DNA of 64,000 bases from Zizania palustris. Its lineage: Eukaryota > Streptophyta > Magnoliopsida > Poales > Poaceae. The stretch spans positions 77,782,989-77,846,988 of the forward strand of contig JAAALK010000082.1 in NCBI GenBank assembly GCA_019279435.1, in the 5' to 3' direction. Below are positions 41,404 through 54,116 of this stretch, piece by piece. The notes under the pieces were generated by a model. The model saw nothing but the letters and a program-made list of their open reading frames with translations. It was not told the origin of the DNA and ran no database searches. How positions within the stretch are numbered: position 1 is the stretch's first letter; the number at the start of each line of letters is the position of its first letter. The position numbers were made by a program, and so were the translations under genes.

Positions 41404-44154
41404 ATGACGTCTCCTAGCAAGGTCCCGTCCTTGGAAGCCTATGGCTATAACTATTGGAAGACTCGCATGCGAGCCTATCTCATGAGCCAGGGTTCGGACA
41501 TATGGGACATTTGTGTTCACACCACGTTTGTCATTTTGCCAGTTACTGAGCAAGGTACTGCTGGTATCATTGCTCAGCATCTGAGCAACAGTAAGGCTGT
41601 GAACATTTTGTTTTCTGGTTTAGGTCCCACTGAATTTGAGCGTGTGAGTCATCTCTCCACTGCGAGAGAGATCTGGGCTACCCTCAAGGCACACCATGAG
41701 GGAACAGCACAGGTCAAGGCTCGGCTCTATCAGACCTACCGGCGTGAATATGAGAATTTCACACAGAAGCCGGGTGAATCTGTTGAGGCTTTGTTTGGTC
41801 GCTTTCAGTCGATCATTAACAAGCTTCGGGACAACAAGGCTGAGGGTGCTCAGTTAGTCTCAGATCACGAGCAGGCGCTCAAGGTTCTCCATACCTTGGA
41901 CCCAAAGATCTGGGAAATCAAGGTATCCTCTATCGTTGAGAGCACTTCTTACGATACCTTGACCATTTCTGAGTTGTTTAGCAAGCTGAAGGCCACTGAG
42001 GTAGATATCCAGTTGAGATCAAATCTCACTGGCTCTGGATCAAAATCCCTGGCCCTTGCTACACCTTCTGTTGATCCCTCTGCTGTGAGCTGTGCTGGGT
42101 TCTCTTTGATGTCTATCACTGAGGATCAGCTTGAGTTGTTGGGAGATGATGATTTGTGTCTCTTTAACAACCGGGTGCGTCGTGTCTATGATAAGAGAAT
42201 GTTCAAAAGACACGGCACAAAATCCGGATGCTTTGAATGTGGTGATCCAGGACACTTCATCGCCGACTGCCCCAAGTGCAATGGATACAAGAAGGGCACC
42301 GGTGGCAGCTTCCACGACTCCGGCAAGCATGAGAGCTCCTCCTTCAACAAGGGCAAGCCGAAGACTCATTTCTTCAAGAAGGCCCTGAAGGACTACCGGC
42401 GAGAGAACAAGAAGCGCGACAAGGCCTTCTTCGCCGAGATGGAGAAGAGCTACTCGAAGCAGTCCACGTCTTCTTCCTCTTCATCAAGCTCAAGCGATGA
42501 GGAGATCTCCATCAGGAAGGGGAAGGACAAGGACGATCCGGCGGGCCTTTGCTTCATGGCCTTTGGAGACAAGCCGAAGAGCCGCTCACACCAGCGCCGA
42601 AGATCCCGCAAGAGCTTCTGCTCAATGGCTCTTGGGGATAGAGAAGAAAAGAGCTCCTCTGACGACTCCGACGACGACGACAGCAAGGTATCATCTTATG
42701 AGCGTGAAATTGTTGATTTACTTGAGAGCAATCGTCAGGAGTTGAAGTATCGGGAGAAACTGCTTAGGGGGGCTAAGAAAAGGATAGACGAGTTAGAGAG
42801 TGAGCTTGCCGTGGCCAACGGCAGAATTGAGAGTCTATCTTCTTCCCCTTGCTTGGGTAATAGCAGTGAGTGCCCGAAGTGTGAGGTGCTTCTGTGTGAC
42901 CTGTCGACTTTGAAGTCCAGGTACACATAAAGGGTTGATGAGAGGGACGCTTTGGCCACTGAGCTTGAAAGCGCTCAGCTGGAGCTGAAAGATGCTCAAG
43001 CCACTGTCGTCGCACCCTGTGTTGATTGCCCATCTCATCTAGCTGTCTTAGCTGAGCTGAAGTCCAAGGGCGATGAGCATTTGGGTGATTTAGAGAGGTT
43101 GAGAGCTGAGCTTGCGCAGACTAGGCTAGAGCTAGAGACACTGTCAGTTCCACCCACTGTCTGTGAGAACTGCCTGTCTCTTAGAATGGAATAAATTAAG
43201 CTGAAAGCCGAAAAGTCTGTCCAAGTAGATAGTGAGTGTGAGACCTGCTTGTCTCAGGTGGAGGTACTAGCTTCCTTGAGAGAGGAGCTAGCTGATTCTC
43301 AGAATGAGAACTTTTACCTCCGGTCTATCCTGAGTTGGATCAGTGCCAGAGAGCCACAACTCGGCATGATGATCCAGCAGTTCAAGAGGCAGGATGGGTT
43401 TGGGGTAGGTTACACCTACACCAAGGCTGACTTTGAGAGTGCCATCAGCCGGGCAGTGGAGTGGAGTAAAATGACTCCAGAGCAGAGGTATCCCAAGACT
43501 CACTCCACTGAGTCGTCCCAGGCTTGTCAGCCCAAGGATGGAGTGATCCATGAACCACCTAAAGCTCCACCCAAGAAGCCTATCTGGGTTCCGAAGCCCA
43601 AACATCTCCACTCTTCTCTAGACTCTCTTCCTGGACCCTCTCAGCCCAAGAAGACAACACCAATCACCACTAAGCCCAAGAACCCCAAGCCTCAACCACA
43701 TCCCAAGAAGCCTACCTATCATTGCGAGTACTGTCAGAGAGACGGGCATCTTGCGGAGTTCTGCTTCAGGAGGAAGCGGGTTGAGAGAGCAGAGAGGGGT
43801 CGTAGTGATCAGGAGCAGTTCTACCAGCAGGGTGGTAGACTGCGTGTTCCTCGGCGCGGGGAGAGGCTGGAGGCCAGGCCGCGTCGTGTAGGTGGTGGTA
43901 GAGGAGACGGTTTTCTTGCCCGTTCTCCAGTTGGTAGTGTTCGTTCCGGCAGAGTTCCAGACCGAGTTGGCTACGGTTCTGGACCTCGTGGCCGTAGGGT
44001 TAGGCAGAACCGAGGACCGCGCTTTGAGCCGCGTTTTGGTCCAAACTCTTTTGATGGTTTTCACTTTCCATCTTTTGAGCAGATGGCTCGACACTGGTTT
44101 AGCTCTTTTGCTAAACCTGGTGCCGGACCATTTGCTCCCACTTACAGACACTGA
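41404..44154 (+). pseudogene. Sirevirus gag of element I (two in-frame stops)
   Basis: The start MTSPSKVPSLEAYGYNYWK is followed by the UBN2-like capsid region (HEGTAQVKARLYQTYRREYE; GESVEALFGRFQSIINKL), zinc knuckle CFECGDPGHFIADC (42229-42270), a Ser/Asp-rich stretch, a ~250-residue coiled coil, and a second knuckle CEYCQRDGHLAEFC near 43725-43765. An Arg/Gly-rich tail ends in TYRH-stop. TAA codons at 42928-42930 and 43192-43194 break it; the G copy reads AAA and TTG there. One frame otherwise. A long gag with a coiled coil and second knuckle is Sirevirus-like. Pol starts 3 bp downstream in another frame. Confidence 0.88.
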
Positions 44155-44156
44155 TT

Positions 44157-47100
44157 GTGCAGGACCGGGGACTGGAGGATGTTTTGATCATGGACTCAGG
44201 ATGCTCTCGCCACATGACGGGACATCGCAGATGGTTCTCCAGTCTCACTCCCCCGAGCTCCAAAGAGTACATCACTTTCGGGAACAGCGGTCAAGGGAAA
44301 GTAAGTGGCATAGGCTCAATTAGCATTTCAGATCATTTCTCTTTAAAGAATGTTGCTTTGGTTAAGAATTTGAACTTTAATTTGATCTCTGTTTCGCAAC
44401 TTCTTGAGGATGGTTTGGAAGTGCGTTTTAAGAAGGGCAATTCTTCTGTGGTTGATTCTAGAGGATCTTTGGTTTGTCAGATTTTACCCTTCGGTAAAGT
44501 TTTTCGAATTGACTTCTCTAGTTCTTTTGGCCCTTCTCACTGTTTGATTGCTGGATCTTCTTCTGAGCTCTGGAAGTGGCATAGGAGGTTAGGTCACTTG
44601 AGTTTTGATCTGCTAGTCAGGTTAAGCTCTATGGACCTCATCCGAGGATTGCCCAAGCTTAAGATGGAGAAGGATCTGGTTTGTCATCCCTGTCGTCATG
44701 GGAAAATGGTTGCCGCTTCTCACTCACCTGTGACTCAGGTGATGACATCGTATCCGGGCGAGCTTTTACATCTGGACACTGTAGGTCCAGCTCGGGTACG
44801 CTCAGTCGGTGGGAAGTGGTATGCACTTGTAATTGTTGGCGACTTTTCTCGATTCTCGTGGGTTTTCTTTTTGGAGTCTAAGGATGAAACTTTTCATTTT
44901 GTCCATGACCTGATTTTGAAGCTGAAGAATGAGAACAATGGTCGGATGCGAGCAATTCGCCCCGACAACGGTTCTGAGTTCAAGAACTCTCAGTTCGTCA
45001 GCTTCTATAGTGATCAGGGTCTGGACCATCAGTTTTCTTCTCCTTACACTCCCCCACAGAACGGCGTTGTGGAACGAAAGAACCACACGCTAGTTGAGAT
45101 GGCCAGGACGATGCTCGATGAGCACAGGACTCCTAGGCGTTTTTGGGCTGAAGCCATGAACACGGCTTGCTATCTGGCCAACCGCATTTTTCTTAGAGCT
45201 TACCTTGGTAAGACATCATATGAGTTGCGGTTTGGCAGACAGCCCAAGGTGAGCCACTTGCGAGCGTTTGGCTGCAAGTGCTTTGTGCTCAAGAAGGGAG
45301 GGCATTTGGACAAGTTTGAGTCTCGTTGCTGGGATGGTGTTTTTCTTGGTTATGCATTGCATTCTCGAGGCTTCCGTGTTTGGAACCTCGAATCCCAGCT
45401 GCTTGTCGAGACTTGTGAGGTTTCTTTTGATGAGTCCTTGCCTTCTTTGACTCCTTCTTTTGAGCTTTCTGGTGATGATGAGCTCGGAGAGTCCATCTTC
45501 GAGGAAGATGAGGATACTCCAGCTGCTGATGAGGGTGGGCCTTCTGCATCCCCCGCAGAGCCCACACATTCTGAGACTTCGACTGATAATGAGGACGGAC
45601 CTCTGATCACTTCTTCCACTTCGATCGAGCCCCCTCAGTCGAGTCCAGAGGTGCCAGCTGCTGACTCCGGTGAGGTGACTTCAGATCACCAGGGAACCCG
45701 AGCAGTTCAGCGTGACCATCCCTCAGAGCTCATCATAGGTGATTTGACTGAGAGGACTTTGCGTTCTTCTGCCTCTCTCGCTATGTTTGCTGAATCTGCG
45801 TTTGTTGCATCTTTTGAGCCCAGAGATGTTTCTCATGCTCTTTCTGATTCTAATTGGATTAATGCTATGCAAGAAGAGCTTGAGAACTTTGTCCGCAATC
45901 GGGTTTGGACATTAGTTGAGCCGCCACCAGGATGCAACCCCATAGGCACCAAGTGGGTATTCAAGAACAAACAAGGTGAAGATGGGGTTGTGGTGCGCAA
46001 CAAAGCTCGACTAGTTGCCCAGGGTTTTTGCCAGAAGGAAGGTACTGACTTTGAAGAAACCTTCGCCCCTGTTGCCCGTCTTGAGTCCATTCGCATTCTT
46101 TTAGCTTTTGCCGCTTCGAAGGGTTTTAAGCTTTTTCAAATGGACGTTAAGAGTGCTTTTCTGAACGGGTTCATAGAGGAGGAAGTTTATGTTAGGCAAC
46201 CCCCCGGTTTTGAGAACCCTAAGTTTCCTCGACATGTTTTTAAGTTGCACAAAGCTTTATACGGGTTGAAGCAAGCCCCCAGGGCTTGGTATGACCGGTT
46301 GAAGCAATTTTTGTTGGGGAAGGGCTTTGTGATGGGTTCTGTGGACAAAACTCTTTTCTTGCTCAGAGATGCTTCAGATTTTTTAGTTGCTCAGATTTAT
46401 GTGGACGATATTATTTTTGGCGGTACTACTGATTCTCTTGTGTCCAAGTTCTCTGAGCAGATGCACAGTGAGTTTGAAATGAGCCTCATGGGTGAGCTCA
46501 AGTATTTCTTAGGGCTCCAGATCAAGCAGACCAAGGACGACACTTTCATCCACCAAGGTAAGTACACTCGTGATATGCTTAAGAAATTTGACTTTGGTGG
46601 TGAATTGAAGCCGCAGATGACCCCGATGGGCACATCTGGGGGTCTGGACAAGGACGAGAGCGGCGTCAAGGTCAATGAAAGGGAGTTTCGAGGGATGATC
46701 GGTTCGCTGTTATACTTAACGGCAACAAGACCAGACATACAGTTCGCCGTGGGACTTTGCGCGCGTTTTCAGTCTTCACCACGCGCGTCTCACCGGCAGG
46801 CTGTCAAGCGCATCTTTAGGTATCTCACTTATGCGCCCGATCTCGGTCTTTACTATTCAGCATCATCATCTCTTGATTTATCTGGCTTTTCGGATGCCGA
46901 CTTTGGTGGGTGCCGGTTGGATCGCAAGTCGACTTCCGGTACTTGCCAGTTTCTTGGTTCATCCCTTGTCTCTTGGTCTTCTCGAAAGCAATCTAGAGTT
47001 GCTCTTTCGACCACAGAGGCTGAGTATGTAGCTGCTGCTAGCTGCTGCTCACAGTTGGTTTGGATGATTTCCACTCTATGAGATTTTGGGTTGTTCTTTC

Positions 47101-47348
47101 CTACCAGGGTTCCATTGTTTTGCGACAACACTAGTGCTATTAGTGTAGGGAAAAACCCGTGTCTCCATTCTAAAACCAAACATATTGACGTGCGCTTTCA
47201 CTTCTTGCGGGATCAATATGAGAAAGGTGTCATTGACCTTGTTCATGTTGATACCCATCATCAGTTGGCTGATATTTTCACCAAACCCCTAGATCAGTCT
47301 ACATTCGAGCGTTTACGAGGGGATTTGGGTGTTGTGTATCCTTTTTAG
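44157..47348 (+). pseudogene. Copia pol of element I, intact but for one stop
   Basis: Protease MDSGCSRHM (Asp13), GAG-pre-integrase HRRLGHLS with a downstream CHPC pair, integrase catalytic Asp207, Asp270 (RPDNGSEF) and Glu306 (VVERKN), an exact D-D-35-E spacing, then reverse transcriptase with FQMDVKSAFLNG and YVDD (748-751), and RNase H (FSDADFGGC; STTEAEYVA). The frame runs 974 codons to TGA at 47079-47081, where F keeps CGG at the aligned codon, so a single base change (from CGA) would explain it. It then continues in the same frame for 88 codons (VPLFCDNTSA; TKHIDVRFHF). The stop falls inside RNase H, so the C-terminal helix and the last RNase H residues would be lost. Confidence 0.93.
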
Positions 47349-48671
47349 GATATTTTGCGTCAGTTTTCCTTCTTCTTTACTCTTTTCTTGAGTCTTTTTG
47401 TGTGTGTTCATACCTTGCATATTCACATATCACACTTTAGAGATGCTTCTGTTATATGATTGAACTCCTTTACTTATTCTAGCTGGTACATGCTTTTGAT
47501 TACTTGTCGATGATCATGTTTTTGGTTCAGTTCACTTGATATGTCTAATATCTATCATATGCATGGCTTTTATGCTTTAAAATTGAAAAATGATCACCAT
47601 TGCTTCTGGTAACTAGCATGCGTAGGCTGAATGTTCTTGCTATCTGTTATATGCCTTGTAGCTAGTTTCTGACTTAGATGCAAATATGCAACTTGGACAT
47701 CTTTCTGCTTTAAAACATGGATACGTGCTATAACAATGATGACAAATCAAGAAAAATGAAAATTCCATGCATTTTTGTGCATACCTTGAAAAGATCCAGG
47801 TGGGTTTGCTTTGTCGCACTGCATTGTTCTGGACTGCGTACCATAGCACTTTGGTATGAACTAGGACACTGTAGTGTATGCCAAGACCAATGTCTTAAGC
47901 TTCTGATGGTCCAGTTTTGGCCTAGGCTTGACTTGGTCGGTCAGCATAAGGTTTGACATGCAAATAACCCCTGGCAAAAATGAAAAAGGAAAATTGAAAA
48001 ATCCTGAACATTTAAAAGATAACAAGTTTGCTGAAGCACCCTGTTTTGGACAATGCTTATCTTGGTAGATATCAGTTAGCTTTTGCATCTCATGTTTTAC
48101 CTTGCTTGTTTTACTGGAAAATGTGGTGATACTTTTTCTTTGCAAAAACTGAAAAATGCGTGCTAATGACTTTCTTTAGATATCATCTGTTGCACTGATC
48201 ATGCCATGTGTCTTAGACATTATCTCTTTTGCTATACCTGTTAGATGTTGTAACTGCAGTCAATCATATGTGAGAAGCATGCTTTCTACACTCCACCTGC
48301 ACCTTAGTTGCATTCACTGCATATTTTTAGGGGGAGTTGCATTTCAGGGGGAGTCTGTGTCTCTTTTGAGTGCTTGATGAGTTCACTTGTCAACAAGGGG
48401 GAGAAAATTTGGGATCAGAGTTTAAGGGGGAATTTGGGATCAGAGTTTAAGGGGGAGTTTTTACTCTGTTGATATCCTTGTTGTTCTGAAATCACACTCA
48501 TTTTGAGCTTTTACGTTTTGGTTAACCATAATGACCGTTTCTTGCTTCTGTTTGGCTTTTGGTCATTAGGGTTAAACTTTTACCTTACTTTTTCTTCTTC
48601 TTTGTTTTCTTGTATTTTGTTTTCGTGTTTCCACATTTGTTCGCAGGTGCTGAAGAACCGTGAAAAGAGGA
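47349..48671 (+). other. Element I 3' noncoding region with multiple polypurine tracts
   Basis: No gene is seen. AGGGGGAG-type tracts lie at about 48329-48336, 48346-48352, 48395-48402, 48425-48431 and 48449-48456, with a short tandem duplication of GGGATCAGAGTTTAAGGGGG (48411 and 48437). The layout matches elements G and F. Confidence 0.7.
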
Positions 48672-50712
48672 GTGTTGACAATGCACTCATCAAGGGGGAG
48701 ATTGAGTAGCCATGCTGAATAGCGTGGGCCTCATGGCTCCAGAAGTGATGAGTCATTGTCAACGATAGTCAACGAGGACTGAAGAAGAGAGGAGATCTGC
48801 TGTTTCATGGGCCGCGTGTGACTCAGGTACACGGGCAGCGAGCGACTGTCGGGCAGAGGAGGCTGCGAAGTCGGGCTGGCCCAATCCGGGTGCATGGGCC
48901 AGAAGCAGTAGAAGACCCACTGGGCTGTTGACCAGGACTGACTCAGGTACACGGGCAGTGAGCGATTGCTGGGCTGAGAGAGCTGCGGAGACGGGCCGGC
49001 CCAATCCGGGTACCTGGTGCAAAGCTGGTGGAGGCTTTGTCAGTTTCGGCGCAAAACTGACAACCGTTGATTTTGTATCCGACTGTCCAGAAGAGAAGCC
49101 GTAGTCGCTACGAGAACTTAGCTTCCGGATAAGTCATCTGTTACTCTAGGCCCACAGTCAGTCAGTCGTGTCTGTAAAAAATTCCTAAGGGCAGTAGAGT
49201 CTTTTCCTTTATTTTTGAGTCTGTAAAAACCCTAAGGGGCTGGTAGAATATTCCTAGTGTTGGGAGCCTATAAATAGGACCCCAATCCCTAGGGTTTGGA
49301 CTACCCTTTTGGCTGAAATCACATCCACTCTATTGGGTCATTTTGTCTCTCGTTTCTCTCTCCTGTGTGCGCCGCCAGGCTATTGCTCCTTCCTGTTCTT
49401 GCATTGCATTTGCTCTAATCTCTTGAATGCATTAAAGCCTTGGTCCCTGTTGATTTTATTTGGTGCACATTGTCTGGTTTGGGGAGTTATTGCTTCGGCT
49501 ACGGGCTGCTGAATTTATTTCGTGAGAAGAAGCTTCTCTTTTTGCTTCTGTTCTTCATTCTAGTAGTACTAGTTCTTGCTGTTGCAAGTAGTACTACTTC
49601 CCTGCAGCTACAGTGTTCTGTGCAGCTTTTCACCTTCTACTGCACAGCTTTTTGATCGAAGCTGACAGGGTCTATTACCTTTTCTGGCTGTGTCTCTGGC
49701 GAAGTCTTTCCCTGTTCGAAGCCCCTCAGCTCCGTGAGACAGGCTTCGACTTAACATCTTCGAAGGCTTCGCTCAATCTTCGATCTTCGGTGTGCGGTCT
49801 GTGTTGATAAGCTTCGAAGTATTTTTCTGAACGGACAACATCGCATACTTCGAACAACATTCTCCGAATCCAGCTGTACGAAGTCCACACTTCGGTAGGC
49901 TTCGAAGTTGGGTTCGAAGCTTGTCATTTCTGATAGACTTCGATTTGATTTCCTTGTGGCGTGTCAACCTTCGGTTCTCCTTCCGAAGCTTTCCCTGTTC
50001 GAAGATAGAGTGTAGGCTTCGTAGTTGATTTTCTGTCGTGTGACAGACTTCACTTCTTTGTTCGAAGGTTGTCCTTTTGAGTGTTGTGTTCGAAGCTTTC
50101 TGTTCGAAGGTTTTGCTTCGAAGCTTTCGGTTCAAAGTTGTGTTCGAAGTTTTGTCTTCGAAGTGGACTTCGAAGCAGGCTCTGACTCTGTCACTTTGCT
50201 CCGAAGCTCTTTATTCGAAGCTGTGTTCGAAGCCTTGTCTTCGAAGTACATACTTCGAACCAGGCTCCGGCATTGTCATACTTCGTTCCAAAGTACTCTT
50301 CGCAACTTGCCACTTCGAACTAGGCTAGACCGCGACACCTTCGGCATCTCGGACAGGCTCCGTCACCAACCTCCGAAGCAGACCTCGACGTGCGAAGGGG
50401 GCTTCACCAAGTTCCGAACAGGAGACAAATTTGGACAGTAACTTCTCTTTTCATCTTACACATACTTAGATCATTTCATTGAGAAGTTTAGGCCTGTTAC
50501 ACCATGTTCATCTGCCTAGTTGCACTTATTTAGTAATTCTCAGTTATAATCATTTGCTTCTAGGTTAGAAACCTTTAGACTTAGGCCTTTTGTCTATTTT
50601 CTACTGCGTAGTCTGTTGAGGTGCGTTGGGTATTGGGAGCAGGCCATTGATTCGAAAGAATTTTTTAAGGCGCCCATTCACCCCCCCTCTGGTCGCTACT
50701 TTCGGTCGTACA
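48672..50712 (+). repeat. 3' LTR of element I
   Basis: Complete 2041-bp copy from TGTTGACAATGCACTCATCA to GGTCGTACA. TATAAATA at 49269-49276. The TTCGAAG-rich block spans 49790-50400. Confidence 0.95.
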
Positions 50713-50718
50713 GCCTCT

Positions 50719-52365
50719 AGGAGTGCCAGGCCAGTAGAACAAGTCGTCCATCGGGGAGCCTGCCAGTGCCGCAGCTAATTCGGCCTCGACATTGGCGCTC
50801 CCCTCGACAGCCCCCAAGGGGTCGGCCAACCCCCCTCGGTCCAGGCTGTCGGTTTCCCGGCTCCCACGGGAGCTGGCGGAAACCCCCTCCGATGCCAGAC
50901 CACGCGGAGGGGTGGATTTAGGAGATGCCGTCACTCCAGTGCCTAGCGCCTCTTGCACGGCCCTCGGGGCAGGCGGCTGTGGGCTCGACGAGGCTAGCGC
51001 CCCTCCGTCCGTAGCACCACCGGAGACTGGCTGTCCTAGACGAGTCGGGCCCGGATCCACCAGGGATTCATCCGGCTCTGTCCTCTCCCCTTTGCTGGAA
51101 TATCCCCATTCGGAGTGGGAGGCGGAGGAGTGAGCCGAGGAGAGTCTCTTCGGACCCTTCACTGTCTTCTTCTTCTTCGAAGGCCGCTTGGGAGACAGCC
51201 CGACGTCGAGGTCCGCCACCCTCTTCTTCGAAGGCGGGCGAAGGGCTTCCCTCTTCGGGAGGGGTAGAGGAGGGAGCTTGAGTGCGCCCCATACACGGTT
51301 GAACCGCTCCCAAGACCCGACGAGCTCCATCCGTTAGATCTCGCATGCTCATTCTGCGAGTCGGGCCACCTCGTCCGGAGTCTTGGCGACGAGCGACCCT
51401 GCATTCAAGATTAGATGTCTTAGCCCTTCGAAACCCTGTGGTTGAATTGTGAAGCTTGAAGGGAAGCAAAGGGAACAGTAATCTAGCCGGTTGGAGAGCT
51501 CTGCCGAAGAAGATTCATCCTGAGTGCTCCGGAGTGATGCCGGCCACTCCTCCTTCAGGGGCAGAATCTCAAGCGCGACGAACTCCTCCGTCAGATCTCG
51601 CATGCTCATTCGGCGGGTGATGATCTGGAGCAGCCGAATGCGAGCAGAGAACGAAACACTGGCTTCGATGGTCGCCTCCCTCTGAAACCAAATGTGGCGC
51701 GGAGGCCTGGCGAGCCCGGAGTTCAATCCTACCCGGACGTAGAACCAACGGTGTATCCACTTGGAGTACCACTACTCGTTGATGGCTTTCACAGGAAAGG
51801 AATCGGCATACCACTTCTGGAGCTGGAAATTAATGCTCTCGTAGGCTTGCACCAAGCCATCCTTCTTCTTCGGCTAGCAGAGGGCTTCATGCATCTGGGC
51901 GAAGACCTCCGCTCGACCCTCGCAGCCGTCTGCACGCATAGCCCACTCAAAAATGGAGAGGCGAGCCACGGCGTTCGGAGACAGTTGGGGGAGCTCGAGG
52001 TGGAAGGCGTCAAGAACCCCCGAAAGGAGCTCCGAGGCCGGGAACCCAAGCCCCGCGTCGAAGAACGCCTCAAAGACGACGACTTCTCCTTCGCGCGGCT
52101 CCGGGATAGACTCCGAGCCCGGCTTCCTAGCCTCGGTGCCGGGACCAAGGTGGCCCTGGGTTGCGAGCTCGATGGACCCAACCGAGCATGCTGATGCCCC
52201 CAGCTCCAAGGTCTGCTCCCGAAATCTTTCTGAAGCTGGGCGGATCTCGCGCGGGTTCTGCGTTTCCGACGGGCCAGGAGCCATCGCCGCCGCTGCCGCC
52301 ACTGCCATCTGGCGCTGCAGGAAACGAGGATCCACCGCTGCCACAGGAGTGCCCCTTTCCGCCAT
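50719..52365 (-). pseudogene. Antisense gene of element B, N-terminal part
   Basis: The minus strand starts at an ATG at 52365 (MAERGTPVAAVDPRFLQRQM). The N-terminal domain (VVVFEAFFDAGLGFPASELL; LPQLSPNAVARLSIFEWAMR) matches A closely. The same frame continues through stops near 51872 and 51780 into WFYVRVGLNSGLARPP and MRDLTEEFVALEILPL, then after an intron-like segment and two stops (near 51349 and 51335) ELVGSWERFNRVWGALKL and a Ser/Pro/Glu-rich linker. It ends at the insertion point of element I (DDLFYWPGTP). Confidence 0.75.
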
Positions 52366-53000
52366 GGCTAGAGATGGTGGTGAGATGAAGCTGGAAGTTT
52401 GAAGCCTAGATGCAAAGCTTGAAGCTTTAAGGGCCGGGCAGGTGAGCAGGAGGGGTTCTGCCGGCCGGCAGGGGCTATTTATGTGCGCGGGGCAGCCGCT
52501 TGGCCCGTTCGGTACTCCACCGGTTCGCATTCCCCCACGCGTCGTGCGCGCGCCGACTGCGCGGCCACCGCATTAAAGTCCCACCGGTCCATCTTTACCG
52601 TGCACCGGCCCCCGACGGTCCATCTTCTTCACGCACCACGCGCGCCAGGCGCACAGACCTTGTATTAAAGTCCCGCCATTCCACTTTTCCATGCACTGGT
52701 GCCTGACGGTCAAAGTCGCGTGGGAGTTTGGCCCGGCAGGTCAAAATTCCTTCTGCGGAGCGTTATGCGACAAGCGCGTCCGGGCCGCTTCGAGGCCAAC
52801 ACCCGATATCTAAGGCTTCGAAGCATTTATAAGGCTCCGGAGCGCCTCCGAGGCATTCGAGTGAAGGATAGGGTTCGCAGCGAAGATCCAAGGCTCCGCT
52901 GTGAGTTGATTTCTTATAAGATTAAGTATCAGAATTATCTTGTGCACTCCTTCCCTTTCTTCCGTGCAGGGACCTCAAGTGGAAAGAAGCGAGGGACTAC
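52366..53000 (+). other. Element B region between antisense gene start and 3' LTR
   Basis: It holds the leader and promoter of the antisense gene, with imperfect repeats of CATTAAAGTCCCACC and CCGACGGTC between 52570 and 52710. No gene on the plus strand. A weak purine tract (AAGCGAGGGACTAC) precedes the LTR. Confidence 0.5.
52475..52483 (-). promoter_or_regulatory. TATA-like box of the antisense gene of B
   Basis: The minus strand reads CATAAATAG, about 110 bp upstream of the ATG at 52365. It is in the position of the TATAAATA in element A. Confidence 0.5.
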
Positions 53001-53566
53001 TGTTGGGGGAGATAATCCCGACGGTAGTTGGGAGCATGAAGAGCAGGTGCATGGTTCTAAGGGAAGGCCTCGTCGGTCAAGGGCACGACGCCCCGTCCTG
53101 GAGGCGTCGACGAGCCCCGAGGCAGGGAGGCCTGGGGACCTCCGGAAGCTCCGAAGCTGACGAGAGGGGCCCCCGAGCAGAGACCCGACGGGAGGCCGGA
53201 GCCAAGCCTCTAGAGGGTGCGATAGAAGACTAGGGGCCGGTCCGGTCAAGGTGGTCCGGGGACAGGATCGCGATCACCTGCATAGTGTCGGGCAATCGCT
53301 GCAACTCCTAGCATGGTTGATACGCTGTTAAGGCTACACTTTGTGTCTGTACTATGTGGCTGCTACCCTTGTCTGTATTATAGGCCCGTGTCAGGCAGTG
53401 TAACGATTAGGGGGTTTTGGAAGTATTGGACCCCTCCTAGCTGGGTTCCTCTATAAATACTCCCGTTCCCCTGTTGTAGAGGACATGAGATCCAAGAATA
53501 CAACTCGAGCTTAGCACTCCATTACTCTCATTCCAAAACCTGTTGGTTCAGTCCGCTGCGCCAACA
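53001..53566 (+). repeat. 3' LTR of element B
   Basis: The 566-bp LTR begins TGTTGGGGGAGATAATCC and ends CCGCTGCGCCAACA. TATAAATA near 53451. No second copy is in the window because the 5' end of B is deleted. The ends match the general pattern of A and J LTRs, but the body differs. Confidence 0.75.
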
Positions 53567-53672
53567 ACCTCGCTGCAGGCTTCGCCGCCGCTACCGCTAT
53601 CGCCTACGCCTGGGTAGAGCTCGAACTCGCGCCCAGGGCCAAAGCCTTCTTCGACGCAACCTTCTTCGGCAT
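53567..53672 (-). pseudogene. Antisense gene of element C, N-terminal tip
   Basis: The minus-strand ATG at 53672 reads MPKKVASKKALALGASSSST, then a TAG where a Gln or Trp codon is likely, then AIAVAAAKPAA. Position and Ala/Ser-rich style match the starts of the A and B genes. It is cut by the 3' LTR of B; the C-terminal part lies at 22900-24196. Confidence 0.55.
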
Positions 53673-54116
53673 TTCGTGGGGCTTCAGCACAAAGGGCACT
53701 AAAGCTTGTGAAGCTGGCTTCGCGCAAAGCTAAAGGTGAAGAGAAGAGAGTGAAGAATGCTAGGAGTTGAGAAAGAAGAAAATGAGAAGTATGCCGAAGC
53801 CGTATGTGGTAAACCCTTTTCTAGAGGCGGCAAAATCCCGATGGTTCCCGTGCCAAAATCTATGATAGGTGGGCCTCAGGTGAAGTTAAAGCGAACCAGC
53901 GCACTTTAACGGTCAATTTTGTAGCCGTTGCGGAGTCGTTTGGTCTCCCCGAGGTCACTCTGTCAATCGAGGCAGGCAATTATTGCCTGCACAAGTTGAA
54001 GCCCCCTTCGGTCCAAGCTCCAAAGGCTTGTTTTCTCTGAAGATACATTTTTTGCTGTCATTTGTACAAAGGCGCACGCACCCCTTCGTTCCGAAGGGCT
54101 GTGGGCGAGGGGCTAC
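53673..54116 (+). other. Element C region before the 3' LTR
   Basis: No gene is seen. The polypurine-like GGGCGAGGGGCTAC abuts the LTR. No TATA box was recognised upstream of the antisense ATG. Confidence 0.5.

Larger units (their letters stand above)
39330..50712 (+). mobile_element. Full-length Copia (Sirevirus) element I
   Basis: 5' LTR (39330-41338, first ~36 bp missing), tRNA-iMet-type primer site, gag (41404-44154), pol (44157-47348), multiple polypurine tracts, 3' LTR (48672-50712). The flanks share GCCTCT at 39324-39329 and 50713-50718. The LTRs differ at roughly 17 positions in 2005 aligned bases by eye count, so this is probably the youngest layer of the nest. It sits in the antisense gene of element B. 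Two stops in gag and one in pol are the only coding breaks seen. Confidence 0.93.
24197..53566 (+). mobile_element. Tat-type Gypsy element B, 5' end lost, split by A and I
   Basis: Pieces in order: integrase zinc-binding end (24201-24272), [element A], rest of integrase (35529-36418), repeat array (36539-36990), antisense gene C-terminal part (37280-39323), [element I], antisense gene N-terminal part (50719-52365), noncoding (52366-53000), 3' LTR (53001-53566). The 5' LTR, gag, protease and reverse transcriptase are missing; the left edge is fused to an intron of C's antisense gene. One deletion that removed both the B 5' end and the middle of C's gene explains this. Confidence 0.75.
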